From a virus: 64,000 nt of DNA. The translations under genes and the position numbers were made by a program. The stretch covers positions 1 to 64,000 of IMG/VR virus record IMGVR_UViG_3300049002_000006. One strand, written 5' to 3'. The notes under the pieces are model-generated. The model was not told the DNA's origin. It saw nothing but the letters and a program-made list of their open reading frames with translations, and ran no database searches. Positions 31,035 to 40,554 of the stretch are shown here, piece after piece (position 1 is the first letter of the stretch; each line of letters starts with the position of its first letter).

Positions 31035-32117
31035 ATGGGACAGCCGAAAGTGATGGGCGGACATTACGAGTCCAGTCACCCCATCATGTCGATGGTCCGG
31101 GACCCCGGATACTACCAGCCCTTCTTCGAGAACGGCCGGTCGTGGCGGTCGAAGATCCGGCGGGACCGGCACGGATATCCGATCGAGGACGGACAGGGCA
31201 ACATCATCGAGGACGTGGTAGTCTCGAACGAGGAGGCCCTGTACACCCGCGATCAGTGGGTCGAGTTCGAGACCGCCATTCTCGAAGTCGCCCAGGAACC
31301 GCTCGTGTTCTTTGACGACGTGGCCGGGATGGGGAAGGTCACAATCCCGGCCGGCCTCGGGAAGACGATGTACGAATATCGGAATCGGTCGTTCTCGGCG
31401 TCGGCCACTACCAGCATGGACGGCCTCCGGGAATCGAACCGCGGTCGGTTCACGGTAGATACGGCCCAGCTGCCACTACACATCTACCACGGCGAACTGT
31501 CTTTCCCGTCTCGCGACCTAGACATCGCCGCCGGGAGTGCGTTGCCGCTCGATACGGAACAGGGGCAGGACGTCACTCGGGCGATTCAGGAACTGAAAGA
31601 GGACGCGACTCTCGGCTTGTACACGCCGAATCCGGTCGGCGGTACCTCGGTCGAAGGGGCGTTGAACTTCACCGGCCGGAACACTTACACCATCCGTTCG
31701 CCAGCCACGGTCGGCTGGACGCCTAACGATTTGGTTGATGACCTGATCGGCATGAGGACGATGCTCGAGGACGACAACCAGAAGGGACCGTTCCGAGTAT
31801 GGTACGGTCGTGGTTGGTCGTCCTACCTCGACAAGGACTATTCCCAGGCGAAAGGGGATAACACCGTCCGGGCTCGCGTCCAAGCCCTCGACAACATGGG
31901 GTCTTTCAAGCAGGTGCGGCGGTTGTCTGGGTACACAATCATCATGATGGCTCCGAACTCCACGACGGCGAAGATCGTTGAGGCGTCCGGCTTCAAGACG
32001 GTGACCTGGTCTGAGCGGGGCGGAATGCTCCGTCGCTGGCTGATCTACTGGGCCGGCAACCCGCTGTTCCGGGCGGACGACGAAGGGCAGTGCGGTCTGG
32101 TCGTCGGGACGGTCTAA
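31035..32117 (+). CDS. Major capsid protein
   Basis: 360 residues, AGGAGGAG site. Sequence is of the encapsulin/linocin-like HK97-fold capsid family seen in many phages: LYTRDQWVEFETAILEVA, IPAGLGKTMYEY, SMDGL and LPLHIYHGELSFPSRDL in the expected order, with a conserved C-terminal strand set. Follows scaffold and decoration genes. No fused protease. Confidence 0.88.
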   Translation: MGQPKVMGGHYESSHPIMSMVRDPGYYQPFFENGRSWRSKIRRDRHGYPIEDGQGNIIEDVVVSNEEALYTRDQWVEFETAILEVAQEPLVFFDDVAGMGKVTIPAGLGKTMYEYRNRSFSASATTSMDGLRESNRGRFTVDTAQLPLHIYHGELSFPSRDLDIAAGSALPLDTEQGQDVTRAIQELKEDATLGLYTPNPVGGTSVEGALNFTGRNTYTIRSPATVGWTPNDLVDDLIGMRTMLEDDNQKGPFRVWYGRGWSSYLDKDYSQAKGDNTVRARVQALDNMGSFKQVRRLSGYTIIMMAPNSTTAKIVEASGFKTVTWSERGGMLRRWLIYWAGNPLFRADDEGQCGLVVGTV

Positions 32118-32149
32118 CTCCAACTCATCGAACGAAAGAGAACCACCAA

Positions 32150-32713
32150 ATGTCGCGTAAGACACAGAGGAAGCAGGCGGAGGTTCCGAAAGGCCCGGCC
32201 GTGCGAAAATTCCGTCTAAAGGAGAACGCCGGACGGGCCGCCGTCCGGATCGCCGAGGGTCCGAACCACGAGGGCATCAAAGTCATCGAGCCGGGGCAGG
32301 TGTACGCCACGACGCGGGACATGTGTAAGAAGGACCTGAACAAGTGGGAGGAAGTGACCCACACGAACGCGAAGCCCATCGCGTCCGAGGATATGACTCC
32401 GCTCGTTAAGGACGATCTGCCCGAGGTCGTAGACGTGCCTAACCCGCCGACGCCGATGAACCCGAAGAAGTCTCGCGTTCATCCGATCGAGATGGAGGAT
32501 ACGCCGGAAGACGATCATGTCGATCTGGAAGACACCGAGTCGAAGATCGAAACTTCCGACGAGGAAGAAGAGAGCGAGGAGTCCGAAGACGAAGAGGTCT
32601 TTGAGGCTTCCGACGAGAACGAGGACGAAGAAGAGTCTGAGGACGAGAAGGAAAAACCGAAGGCCAAGGTCAAGATGAAGACGGCACCGAAGACCAAGGC
32701 CAAGAAGAAGTAA
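32150..32713 (+). CDS. Hypothetical protein with long acidic tail (187 aa)
   Basis: ATG 32150. A compact basic/beta N-terminal domain (residues 15-75) is followed from about 110 by a long Glu/Asp/Ser run and a lysine-rich end. Located between capsid and connector genes; may be a head-associated or DNA-mimic-like protein. No family recognised. Confidence 0.72.
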   Translation: MSRKTQRKQAEVPKGPAVRKFRLKENAGRAAVRIAEGPNHEGIKVIEPGQVYATTRDMCKKDLNKWEEVTHTNAKPIASEDMTPLVKDDLPEVVDVPNPPTPMNPKKSRVHPIEMEDTPEDDHVDLEDTESKIETSDEEEESEESEDEEVFEASDENEDEEESEDEKEKPKAKVKMKTAPKTKAKKK

Positions 32714-32734
32714 GTCCGTCTTGGAGGGCTTTCG

Positions 32735-33154
32735 ATGGCTCGCACGACGGCAACGCGGGTCGAGGGTATCATTGAGGTCGATCCTGATGATACCTTGACC
32801 CCGTTCATCAATTCTGCCAACCGGGTAGTTACCAGGATCTGTGAAGACACCGACGATGCCTACACGACCGACGAACTGGAAGATATCGAGTGCTGGTTGG
32901 CCGCCCACTTCTACGCCGTCCTTCGACCGGCCTTCGTCGTGGAAAGTGTAGACGTGATGACGACCAGGATCGAGTCGAAAGTGGACTTGGGGCTGTCAAA
33001 CACCAGATGGGGCATCGCCGCTATGGCGATTGACACGTTCGGGAATTTGGCAAATTGGAATAACGAGATGGTTAACAGGAAGCCGACTGACGGCAGACGG
33101 ACGCCATCTCTCAGCTGGTTGGGCATTGACCAGTCGCCCAACAACGTTCCTTGA
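32735..33154 (+). CDS. Head-tail connector (adaptor) protein
   Basis: 139 residues, largely helical with FINSANRVVTRIC and ECWLAAHFYAVLRP, the pattern of HK97 gp6/DUF4054-type adaptor proteins that sit beneath the portal. Its place after the capsid gene and before stopper and completion genes fits. Confidence 0.75.
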   Translation: MARTTATRVEGIIEVDPDDTLTPFINSANRVVTRICEDTDDAYTTDELEDIECWLAAHFYAVLRPAFVVESVDVMTTRIESKVDLGLSNTRWGIAAMAIDTFGNLANWNNEMVNRKPTDGRRTPSLSWLGIDQSPNNVP

Positions 33155-33168
33155 GAGGAGATTGACTA

Positions 33169-33528
33169 ATGGCCGCCGCGAACGATAACACACGAATCCC
33201 GCGGCGTAAACAGAAGGCCGTGTATTGGGTCGCCCAGCCCAAAGACAGCGACGGGAGAACGACGTATGCGGCCCCCGTCGAAATCGATTGCCGGTGGTCA
33301 GACGTGACAGAGGAACTCGTAGGACCGTCCGGGGCCGCTGTGACTATCAAATCGAAAGTATACCCGGACCGAGACTTAGAAAAGGACTCTGTCCTGTGGC
33401 TCGGCGGGTTGAATGATCTAACGGACTTTACAAACCCGTTTAAGAATCCGGCCGCCGCTCGCATTCAAGGATGGACTAAGATCCCAGACGCCAGGGCGAA
33501 AAGGTTTTTGAGGATTGCCTTCCTGTGA
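33169..33528 (+). CDS. Head closure (stopper) protein, putative
   Basis: 119 residues, beta-rich; AVYWVAQPKDSDG and a central VYPDRDLEKDSVLWLG strand pair are typical of head-closure proteins. Overlaps the next gene by 4 nt (GTGA). Order adaptor-stopper-completion-terminator is standard. Confidence 0.7.
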   Translation: MAAANDNTRIPRRKQKAVYWVAQPKDSDGRTTYAAPVEIDCRWSDVTEELVGPSGAAVTIKSKVYPDRDLEKDSVLWLGGLNDLTDFTNPFKNPAAARIQGWTKIPDARAKRFLRIAFL

Positions 33529-34016
33529 GTACGGTAATCAGGACGACCGGAATCGAAGCAACCCTCCGGGCGTTGACCGACAAGAAACGGGACACGGTCA
33601 AAGCCGTCAACGAAGGACTGCATCTGGTGGCTAGGATGATTCTGAACCGGGCGTTGTACTTGTGTCCGGTCGAGACGGGGGCCATGCGGGCGACCGGGGA
33701 AGTCGGTGAGCCGACCGGAACAGGTGTCGGACTCGGGACGAGAACGTCAGTTAGTTTCGGCGGTCAGTCCGCTCCGTACACAATTTTCGTCCATGAAAAT
33801 CTGAACGCGAGTCACCTGGCCCCGACGATTGCCAAATGGCTGGAGGTGGCCGTCATGCAAACCCGCGGCCCGGCGACTAGAGTCCTCGAGCGGGCGTTTA
33901 AGTACCAAATCGTCAGTCACGAAGAGGGGGCCGCCGACCGATTCGTTCGAGGGTCTAAAGGTTTCCGAACCGCCACTGACCGGAGGGCCGGTCCTGCCCC
34001 CAGGAGAGGTCGATGA
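33525..34016 (+). CDS. Tail completion protein (HK97 gp10-like)
   Basis: 163 residues, GTG start. Contains CPVETGAMRATGEV (the CPVxTGxLRxS motif of HK97 gp10) and a later YTIFVHE strand, then a helix and a basic tail. Joins head to tail in siphoviruses. Confidence 0.85.
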   Translation: MSTVIRTTGIEATLRALTDKKRDTVKAVNEGLHLVARMILNRALYLCPVETGAMRATGEVGEPTGTGVGLGTRTSVSFGGQSAPYTIFVHENLNASHLAPTIAKWLEVAVMQTRGPATRVLERAFKYQIVSHEEGAADRFVRGSKGFRTATDRRAGPAPRRGR

Positions 34017-34468
34017 TTTCCGCCTCGCCGGCCCGCGTCTTGCAATATTACCTGGTCGCCGCCGGAAAAGCCGTCCTGCCGGCCGCAGGCACGGAAGACA
34101 ACTGGCCGATCACCCGCGGCTTCCTTCCGTCCGGGGAAGAAGACCCGGACAACTACCTTGCCACCTACGACTACGGGGCAGATCAGGAATTCGGAGTCAC
34201 GAACGATTCCCGTAACGACCATCCTGCCGTCCAAGTCAGGATTCGTTCCAGAACTTATGAAGAAGGGTGGGCGAAGGCCGTCGATATACTGGAAGCATTG
34301 AAGGTGATCGCCCAAGATCAGATTTGGACTTCTGTGACGGTCTTGACCGAGACGATCCTCATTCAAGGGTGTATGATCCAGGCGGGTATCATGCACATAG
34401 GACGAGAGGAGAAGGAGACGCGGGAGAATTTCACGATCAACCTGCGGTTAACCATTTCGGAGGGGTGA
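34013..34468 (+). CDS. Tail terminator protein
   Basis: 151 residues; VQVRIRSRTYEEGWAKAVDI followed by a helix matches the minor-capsid/tail-terminator pattern that caps the tail tube. Overlaps its neighbour by ATGA. Confidence 0.78.
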   Translation: MISASPARVLQYYLVAAGKAVLPAAGTEDNWPITRGFLPSGEEDPDNYLATYDYGADQEFGVTNDSRNDHPAVQVRIRSRTYEEGWAKAVDILEALKVIAQDQIWTSVTVLTETILIQGCMIQAGIMHIGREEKETRENFTINLRLTISEG

Positions 34469-34469
34469 T

Positions 34470-35087
34470 ATGAGCGGAGTCTCTACGGCAGTCAGGAGCA
34501 GCATCAGTTTTCTAGGAAAGAATTTCAAACAGGCCAAGGCACAAACACCGGATCAGGTCGGCTACTACGGCGAGAAGGACTTGGCTGCGGCAAAAGTCGG
34601 GCAGTTGACGACCAGGACGGATAATGACACCGGCACGTTGACGATGGTCACCGGTCACGGGATTACGACAGGAGCCATTCTCGACGTGTACTGGGACGGC
34701 GGTTACCGGGCGAACATGGTCGTTGGGACGGTTGCCACGAATAGTGTACCGATCGACGGCGGGTCCGGAGACAACTTGCCGACCAACCTGACGGCCATCA
34801 CGGCAATGGTTCCTAGTGTCGAGACCGTCGTGATCGTCGGCAACAATCTGAACAATCTGGTCGCAGACGTGACGGACAAGACGGTCCGGGGGCTCGTGAC
34901 GTACACGGACGGATCGGATGTCGTCCAAGCCGCCTTAGAAATCGACCCGCTGATCGGGGCATATCTGTGGGAGAGTACGAGCGGGGTGACGAATCCGCTG
35001 TCCGGAGCTACGACCGCAAAGATCAAATACTCGCACGCCTCGTCGGTCGGGACCAAGAAGGTCAGGGCCGGGGCACTCCGTTCCTAA
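34470..35087 (+). CDS. Tail-associated structural protein (205 aa)
   Basis: Beta-rich and small-residue-rich; an SISFLGKNFKQAKA start, then repeated Thr/Val/Gly strands. It lies between the tail terminator and the tail tube genes; possibly a tail tube paralog or a decoration protein. Confidence 0.7.
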   Translation: MSGVSTAVRSSISFLGKNFKQAKAQTPDQVGYYGEKDLAAAKVGQLTTRTDNDTGTLTMVTGHGITTGAILDVYWDGGYRANMVVGTVATNSVPIDGGSGDNLPTNLTAITAMVPSVETVVIVGNNLNNLVADVTDKTVRGLVTYTDGSDVVQAALEIDPLIGAYLWESTSGVTNPLSGATTAKIKYSHASSVGTKKVRAGALRS

Positions 35088-35119
35088 TTCGAACCATCTA
35101 CTAAAAGGAGGCCCCGGAC

Positions 35120-35551
35120 ATGTCTCGTCTACGCGACGGATTTAGTACCCAGATCAGCTTCGCGGAAAATCCAACGGTCAAATTTTTCGAGATTACCGTC
35201 CAGCCTCCGGGCATCGACGGCGGCGGGGCGAACGACACGACGACGATGCGGAACACAGCCCTCCGCACGATGCAGCCGAAACAGTTGAAGTCCCTGACGC
35301 CGATGACCTTCTCCGCGTCCTACGACTCGGAAGTCTTCGACGTGGACGAAGTGTTCGCGATGATTAACGTCAACCAGTTAATCACAATCCTGATGCCGGA
35401 CGGGAGTGAGTACGCCTTTTGGGGCTTCCTCAACTCGTTCATCCCCGGGGCTCATCAGGAAGGCAGTCAGCCGGTCGCGACACTCAACATCATCCCGACG
35501 AACCAAGACGACGACTACGTCGAGACGGACCCGGTCTACACGCCGGCGTAA
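35120..35551 (+). CDS. Major tail tube protein
   Basis: 143 residues after AAGGAGG. LRDGFSTQISFAENPTVKFFE then LKSLTPMTFSASYD and MPDGSEYAFWGFL match siphovirus tail-tube strand patterns. Directly precedes the G/GT chaperone genes, as is standard. Confidence 0.8.
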   Translation: MSRLRDGFSTQISFAENPTVKFFEITVQPPGIDGGGANDTTTMRNTALRTMQPKQLKSLTPMTFSASYDSEVFDVDEVFAMINVNQLITILMPDGSEYAFWGFLNSFIPGAHQEGSQPVATLNIIPTNQDDDYVETDPVYTPA

Positions 35552-35575
35552 GTGCTGTGAGTCGTTTTCCCGAGT

Positions 35576-35619
35576 CGCCGAATCGTCGGCGTGTCGAAAC
35601 ATGCCGGGCGGCTTATAAC
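35576..35619 (+). promoter_or_regulatory. Hairpin and candidate promoter before the tail chaperone
   Basis: CGCCGA (35576-35581), ATCG loop, TCGGCG (35586-35591); then TATAAC (35614-35619) with a poor GTGTCG 17 bp upstream. The -10 matches the two strong late promoters, but the -35 is weak. Confidence 0.45.
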
Positions 35620-35656
35620 GTGGGAAAACTAGCTCTAATATCAAAGGAAGCGTATC

Positions 35657-36082
35657 GTGAGTAGTGAAGTAGCAGAAGCGGCAACGCCCGAAACAGAAAC
35701 GCCTGTCCCGGCTCCTGTCGGCCTAACCAAACTCCGATTCACCGTCAGCCTCCGGGAAGAGAAGTTCGACATCGAAATCGACGGTCAGGAAAAGGAGTAC
35801 ACACTCAAACAAGTCCCGTCGAACGTATTCGCCAAGTGGCAGTCCGACACGGCCGACAGGTATCGGAAGGATAAAGACGGTCGGGTGATCGGCGGAATCA
35901 GTAAGTTCGACGGTTGGTACACGAGCCTCCTGTGCAAGGCGGTGTTCGATGAAAGTGGTCAACCGGTCGGGCAGAAGACTTTGGACACATGGCCGGCCGG
36001 AGTGATCGACGGGCTGTACGAACGGCTGGGCGAACTCCAGCTGATGACCAAGAACGCAATCGACCAAGCAAAAAAAGCATAA
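35657..36082 (+). CDS. Tail assembly chaperone G
   Basis: 141 residues, GTG start. Region FTVSLREEKFDIEIDGQEKEY followed by helices is typical of the short chaperone that binds the tape measure. The 3' end carries a slippery A AAA AAA at 36070-36076 (frame GCA AAA AAA GCA TAA), allowing a shift to the -1 frame. Confidence 0.88.
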   Translation: MSSEVAEAATPETETPVPAPVGLTKLRFTVSLREEKFDIEIDGQEKEYTLKQVPSNVFAKWQSDTADRYRKDKDGRVIGGISKFDGWYTSLLCKAVFDESGQPVGQKTLDTWPAGVIDGLYERLGELQLMTKNAIDQAKKA

Positions 36083-36666
36083 CGCCGGAGTTGAGGGCCT
36101 GGTCGAAAATAGCCAAGCGGCAACACAGGTCGATATCGGAGGCGATGTGCGCGACATCGCCGACCGAGTTCGTTCAAACCGTCCAGATGATGGAGGACGA
36201 ACTCGAGGACCCGGACCTACATTGCATGTACCAGGCTCAGACGGCTTATCAGCTGTACCTGCTCCGGCGGACGGTTCAAAACGTGCTTCGCACAACTCCG
36301 GACACGACGCCCCCTTTAGGTCTTAAGGACTTCATCCTGAAGTTCTACAAGAAGACCGACGTTGTCTTGGACGAAGAGACCAAGAAGAAGGCGCTCGAAG
36401 CGTTGAAGAGGAATCTGTTCGCGGCTACCGGCTTTACCGGCAAGAAAGCGGACGACGGCGGGCGGCGGGGGACGCGCAAACGACTACCAGGTAGGGTGAT
36501 CCGTGGCAACCTTCGACAAACTGATTCAGGAACTGGAAGCGAAGACGGACAAGTTCGAGCAGGGGTACGCGGTAGCAGAAAGGTCGGTCAAGGCTTTCGG
36601 AGCGGCGGTCGAGAAGGCGATGACCCGGCTGGCGGCGGACGAAGCGAAGGCGGAGGCGGCGACTAA
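35657..36666 (+). CDS. Tail assembly chaperone GT (-1 frameshift product)
   Basis: Ribosomes slipping one base back on A_AAA_AAA (36070-36076) leave the G frame and read on as KSITPELRAW, with a helical extension containing EFVQTVQMMEDELEDP and later FILKFYKK. This is the standard G/GT arrangement. In the shifted frame the next stop is at 36664-36666, 160 nt inside the tape measure gene; a neater end (ANDYQVG, TGA at 36500-36502) exists in the +1 frame after a G-rich run near 36462-36470, so the exact C-terminus is unsure. Confidence 0.8.
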
Positions 36667-39502
36667 AGGAGTTTCGGAAGCCTTAGAACGGATGAGTCAG
36701 GTCGCGGCTCGGGCCGCCGCCGTTAACACGGAACTAGGAGCCGCCGCCCAATCGGCAATGGACCGAGTCAGGTCGTCAACCGTCGGGGCAATGGCAGCAG
36801 CGTCCGCCAGTATGAGTTCGACCGCCGGCCACGCCAAGATGCTCGAGGATGCTTTACGGCAACTCGGGGCGACTGCGGACGCCACGATGGCCAAGGTTCG
36901 GGTTGCCGCTCCAGGAATCCATTATCAGTCTACGTCTACCGGAACAGGCGGTGGGGTAGTCGGTGCTCCTGGTGTTCGGTTTCCTTCGATGCCTGCGTCC
37001 GGTGGTGGGGGCGTTGCCCCTCCGGGGCTTCGATTTCCGACGGTCATGTCGGACCCTGGTCGAGGCCCGGCTATAGGGGCACCGGGCCTCAGGTGGCCGA
37101 TTCAGGAACAGCAACGGATAGTCGGGGCTCCGGGACTTCGTTGGTCTAATCAAGAACAGCCGGCCGCTTCCGAACCTTGGCGATGGAATTGGGGGGCGGC
37201 GGCCGGCGGCGGGTTCTTCGGCCGGGCGATTGGCGGAATGCCCGGCGGGATTGGCGGGGCACTAGGTGGTGGTATCTTTGGCGTCCCGGGGGCCGTCGGT
37301 GGGGCGTTGGGTGGGGCCGGACTAGATTGGCTGGTCGTCAAGCCGTTATCCATAGCAGCGGATTTGGCTTCGACGGCACTCCATAAGCTGGCCGAAGGTG
37401 TTCATTTCCTGGTCGAGAAAGTCTTCACGCTCGGTATCGAATTCGAGAAGACTAGGACTGAATTCAGCATCATGGCCGGGTCCCCTGAGAAGGGGTTGAA
37501 TCTTCTCGGCCGCATCCAAGAACTTGCCGTCAAGTCGCCATACACGACCAGAGAGTTGGCCCCGACTGGTCGGATGCTCTTGAGCATGGGCGTCGATCCG
37601 GAGGATGTTCCGTCCGTCTTGAGTCGCATCGGTGACGTGGCCGGCGGAAGTCGAGACCGGCTTAACCGGCTGACGTTGGCCTACGGCCAAGTGGTTGCGG
37701 CCGGTCGGTTTCGGGCCACCGAGCTTCGCCAGTTCACGGAAGCCGGTGTCGGTGTTTCGGATTTCGCCAGGGCGGCCGGAGTTAGTCCTCGCCGCCTGCG
37801 GGAGATGATGGAAGGCGGCGAGGCCGGGGCCGACATCGTTGGTCGGACGTTCAACCAAATCACCGGTCCGGGTGGCCGATTCTTCAACATGTCGGCCGGC
37901 GTTAACCGGACCGTCGGCGGGCAGTTGAACACTCTACAGGAGTCACTGGAGATCGCCGGGCAGAAGGCCGGGGTGAGCGCCTTCGCCAGGTATGACGTGT
38001 CCGGTCGTATTGACCGGCTGACCGCGAGCATTGAGGATATTATCAAGGCGGCCGAGAAGGGCGGACCGGCCCTGGACGAAGTAGTCAAGATGCTCGATTC
38101 TGTTTATGAGGGCGTCCAGAAATCTATCGGTAGCTCTAATTTGACCTGGGAAAGTCTGACTAGCACTTTGGCAGACTTCGGTAAGAACGATCTTCCGGGG
38201 TTGATAACCGGAATCATTGAACTGTCCGGGGCGTTCATGGAACTGACAGCCTTCTCCTTGAGGGCCGCGCGGGAGATCGCAGCCGTCGTCCTTGCCGTTC
38301 CGGATACTGTGTCCTGGGCGTATCACGGATTCAATTCCAACACGACCGGAACATATCAGAAGTCCAGGGAAGCATTTGTCAATTCGACTACTGCACTAGC
38401 GGACGCCGCAAGCCGTGGCGGTGGTTTCCTGCTGGACAGAGGACAAGGCGTTGGAGATCGGGTCGCTACGGCTTACGCCCTCGGCGGGATGCGAGGGGCC
38501 GGGCTACCGGAACCGGAACCCGGCCAGATGGTCAACGGTCGTTGGCTACCACACAGCACTGTAACGCTGGCCGGCGGTCGTACAGTATCGGCACTGTCTC
38601 CGGAAGGTAGGGCGGCGTTGCTGTCCGCCGGCATTCCTATTACCTATGGGTACTCTGCCGGCGGGCAACAGCAACTCACCAGGGCGTTACAACCTTTTGG
38701 TGTCGCGGGAGGACAAGTTCCTTTCTTGCAAAACTTCTTCGGGGCCTTCGGAGCAGTCCCTCGTCAAGGATTTGTTTCACCTAACATTCCGATAGCCCCT
38801 AACGCACCGAGATGGAGTGGAGAAGACCAGCAGCTGATTGACGCCATGAAGAAGAAGTTCCTAGAACGTGATCCGGTAACGACGCTCCTGAATCAATTCT
38901 CTCTGGCCAGCAGGTTGCAGAATCCCTTAGTTGCAAGGAACTTTAACCAACTTCTATTCGGCGAAGGATTTGTTCCGGGCATCAACCAGCAGCAAGGGAA
39001 CTTCGCCAGGGAACAGGCGATGACGGAATTCAAAAAGGATATGGGAATTCCTGTCAGTCCGTGGGAACAGTTCCAAAAATCAATGGATCAGATTAACACT
39101 GGGATAGGGGCAGATTTCACCAGTAGGTTTGCTCAAGGCTTCGGCGGCGGGATGGCCGGTACCGGCCTGACGACGGCGATGGCAGCGGCCCGCGCGGCGG
39201 CCGGGGCGCAAGGCGGGCCGCTACAGAACGCCCTCAGGATGGCTCGGGTCGGAGCCTTCGACAAGCTAACTCAGGTGCGGCCGTGGGACAGTTTACCTAC
39301 GGCCATGCAACTCGGATCGAGTCAGGCCCAGGAGACGATCAATCGGAGCATGATGATGCAGCAAGTAGGGGGCGGTGTCCAGGATCGAATAGACGAAGCC
39401 CTCCAGGAGCATAAGGAAATGCAACAGAAACAATTGAAAAAACTGGAAGACATCGAGAAAGCAATCAAGGACAGACCAGGCGTCGAAGTGGTAGGAGGGT
39501 AA
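36503..39502 (+). CDS. Tape measure protein
   Basis: 999 residues, GTG start. N-terminal coiled-coil region, then a glycine/proline-rich stretch with GAPGLRW repeats (about 155-225), a hydrophobic segment (about 230-295), and the widespread tape-measure core with SPYTTRELAPTGRMLLSMG and LRQFTEAGV. Several hydrophobic helices follow; C-terminal coiled coil near 960-990. Length predicts a tail of roughly 150 nm if the usual 1.5 Angstrom per residue holds. No lysozyme or peptidase insert is seen. Confidence 0.9.
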   Translation: MATFDKLIQELEAKTDKFEQGYAVAERSVKAFGAAVEKAMTRLAADEAKAEAATKGVSEALERMSQVAARAAAVNTELGAAAQSAMDRVRSSTVGAMAAASASMSSTAGHAKMLEDALRQLGATADATMAKVRVAAPGIHYQSTSTGTGGGVVGAPGVRFPSMPASGGGGVAPPGLRFPTVMSDPGRGPAIGAPGLRWPIQEQQRIVGAPGLRWSNQEQPAASEPWRWNWGAAAGGGFFGRAIGGMPGGIGGALGGGIFGVPGAVGGALGGAGLDWLVVKPLSIAADLASTALHKLAEGVHFLVEKVFTLGIEFEKTRTEFSIMAGSPEKGLNLLGRIQELAVKSPYTTRELAPTGRMLLSMGVDPEDVPSVLSRIGDVAGGSRDRLNRLTLAYGQVVAAGRFRATELRQFTEAGVGVSDFARAAGVSPRRLREMMEGGEAGADIVGRTFNQITGPGGRFFNMSAGVNRTVGGQLNTLQESLEIAGQKAGVSAFARYDVSGRIDRLTASIEDIIKAAEKGGPALDEVVKMLDSVYEGVQKSIGSSNLTWESLTSTLADFGKNDLPGLITGIIELSGAFMELTAFSLRAAREIAAVVLAVPDTVSWAYHGFNSNTTGTYQKSREAFVNSTTALADAASRGGGFLLDRGQGVGDRVATAYALGGMRGAGLPEPEPGQMVNGRWLPHSTVTLAGGRTVSALSPEGRAALLSAGIPITYGYSAGGQQQLTRALQPFGVAGGQVPFLQNFFGAFGAVPRQGFVSPNIPIAPNAPRWSGEDQQLIDAMKKKFLERDPVTTLLNQFSLASRLQNPLVARNFNQLLFGEGFVPGINQQQGNFAREQAMTEFKKDMGIPVSPWEQFQKSMDQINTGIGADFTSRFAQGFGGGMAGTGLTTAMAAARAAAGAQGGPLQNALRMARVGAFDKLTQVRPWDSLPTAMQLGSSQAQETINRSMMMQQVGGGVQDRIDEALQEHKEMQQKQLKKLEDIEKAIKDRPGVEVVGG

Positions 39503-39525
39503 CGTGATTTTCGACAGGAGGGAGT

Positions 39526-40551
39526 ATGCCCGCGTATCCGGATAGTCCTGTTTGGGCATTTGCCGACGAGTTGGATGTCGGCAAAAAAGGCACTCCATTC
39601 TCGGCCGGCACGGATCAAGTTCGAGAACACTTCAGGAAGTTTCGTGTCATCCTGCGAGACAAGCGAGGGGGGGACGTGGCCGCGTGTTCGGCCCCGATCA
39701 TCCCAAAACCGTATGCGTTCTATATGTCACAGGATGGGTATGAGTTTGACGAACTGGCTTTGTGCGTCAAGATCAGTGCCGAACAGGAACACCAGGACGA
39801 TTGGAAGTCGTGGATCGTTTCGTGTGACTATTCGACGGACATCCCAAAGAACGGAATTCCGAATAACTTCGGGTCTGTCGGAAACGGGCAAGGGAGGCAA
39901 CAGAATCCGGAACTAGAACCACCGACCCTCCGATGGGACTTCACAGACATCCAGAAGAACCGGCCAGGAGACTTGAATCAGGACCCGTTCCTTATGTCAA
40001 ACGGCCGTCCTATAACTGCCCCGCAGAACGTCGCCCGTGCCAGGTTGACTTATACCAGGAACGAACGGGCGTTCAGCCGGGTAGTGGCGACCAAGTATGC
40101 CAATTCGACCAACTCTCTCCCGTTCGCCGGGGTTGGGAAGTACATGGTGTCGATGCCCGGTCCGGTTGCCGAAATGCGGCAGATGGGAAAGATCAATTAC
40201 TTCCGAGTTACTTACGTTTTCATATTTCATGAAAACTGCGACGAGAAAAGACAAATCCCAATTTCTAGCGGCGGGATCAGGGCTGTTGCGGCCGTAGACA
40301 TGCGTATCGAGGACTGGCAAGGATACTATCTAGATCAGGACACGATGTTCTGGGACCCAGTCGCTTTGAAACTACGGAAAATCCTGTCTGGGATGCCAAA
40401 CAACCGGGACGGAGATCCTGTGAGTTCTCCGGTCTGCCTAGACGGGAATGGGCGTGTTCTTGATTTAGCTCTGTCCCCTCCGGTCTACCGATTTTTCTTA
40501 GAAAAGAAGAGGGTAGACTACAACCAACTCTTACTAAACGGGATCGGATAA
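39526..40551 (+). CDS. Distal tail / tail-associated protein (341 aa)
   Basis: Follows the tape measure after AGGAGGGAGT. Contains a beta-rich N-terminal half and repeated aromatic strands; GYYLDQDTMFWDP and a C-terminal FFLEKKRVDYN segment. The position suggests distal tail or hub, but no family match is clear. Confidence 0.7.
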   Translation: MPAYPDSPVWAFADELDVGKKGTPFSAGTDQVREHFRKFRVILRDKRGGDVAACSAPIIPKPYAFYMSQDGYEFDELALCVKISAEQEHQDDWKSWIVSCDYSTDIPKNGIPNNFGSVGNGQGRQQNPELEPPTLRWDFTDIQKNRPGDLNQDPFLMSNGRPITAPQNVARARLTYTRNERAFSRVVATKYANSTNSLPFAGVGKYMVSMPGPVAEMRQMGKINYFRVTYVFIFHENCDEKRQIPISSGGIRAVAAVDMRIEDWQGYYLDQDTMFWDPVALKLRKILSGMPNNRDGDPVSSPVCLDGNGRVLDLALSPPVYRFFLEKKRVDYNQLLLNGIG

Positions 40552-40554
40552 CTC

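Noticed and set aside
32216-32908. 230-codon minus-strand open frame, Leu/Val/Arg-rich
   Set aside because: Mirror of the acidic tail codons of the plus-strand gene at 32150.
35989-36666. Independent start for the chaperone T frame
   Set aside because: The upstream part is the G gene in another frame; the slippery A7 explains access to the T frame.
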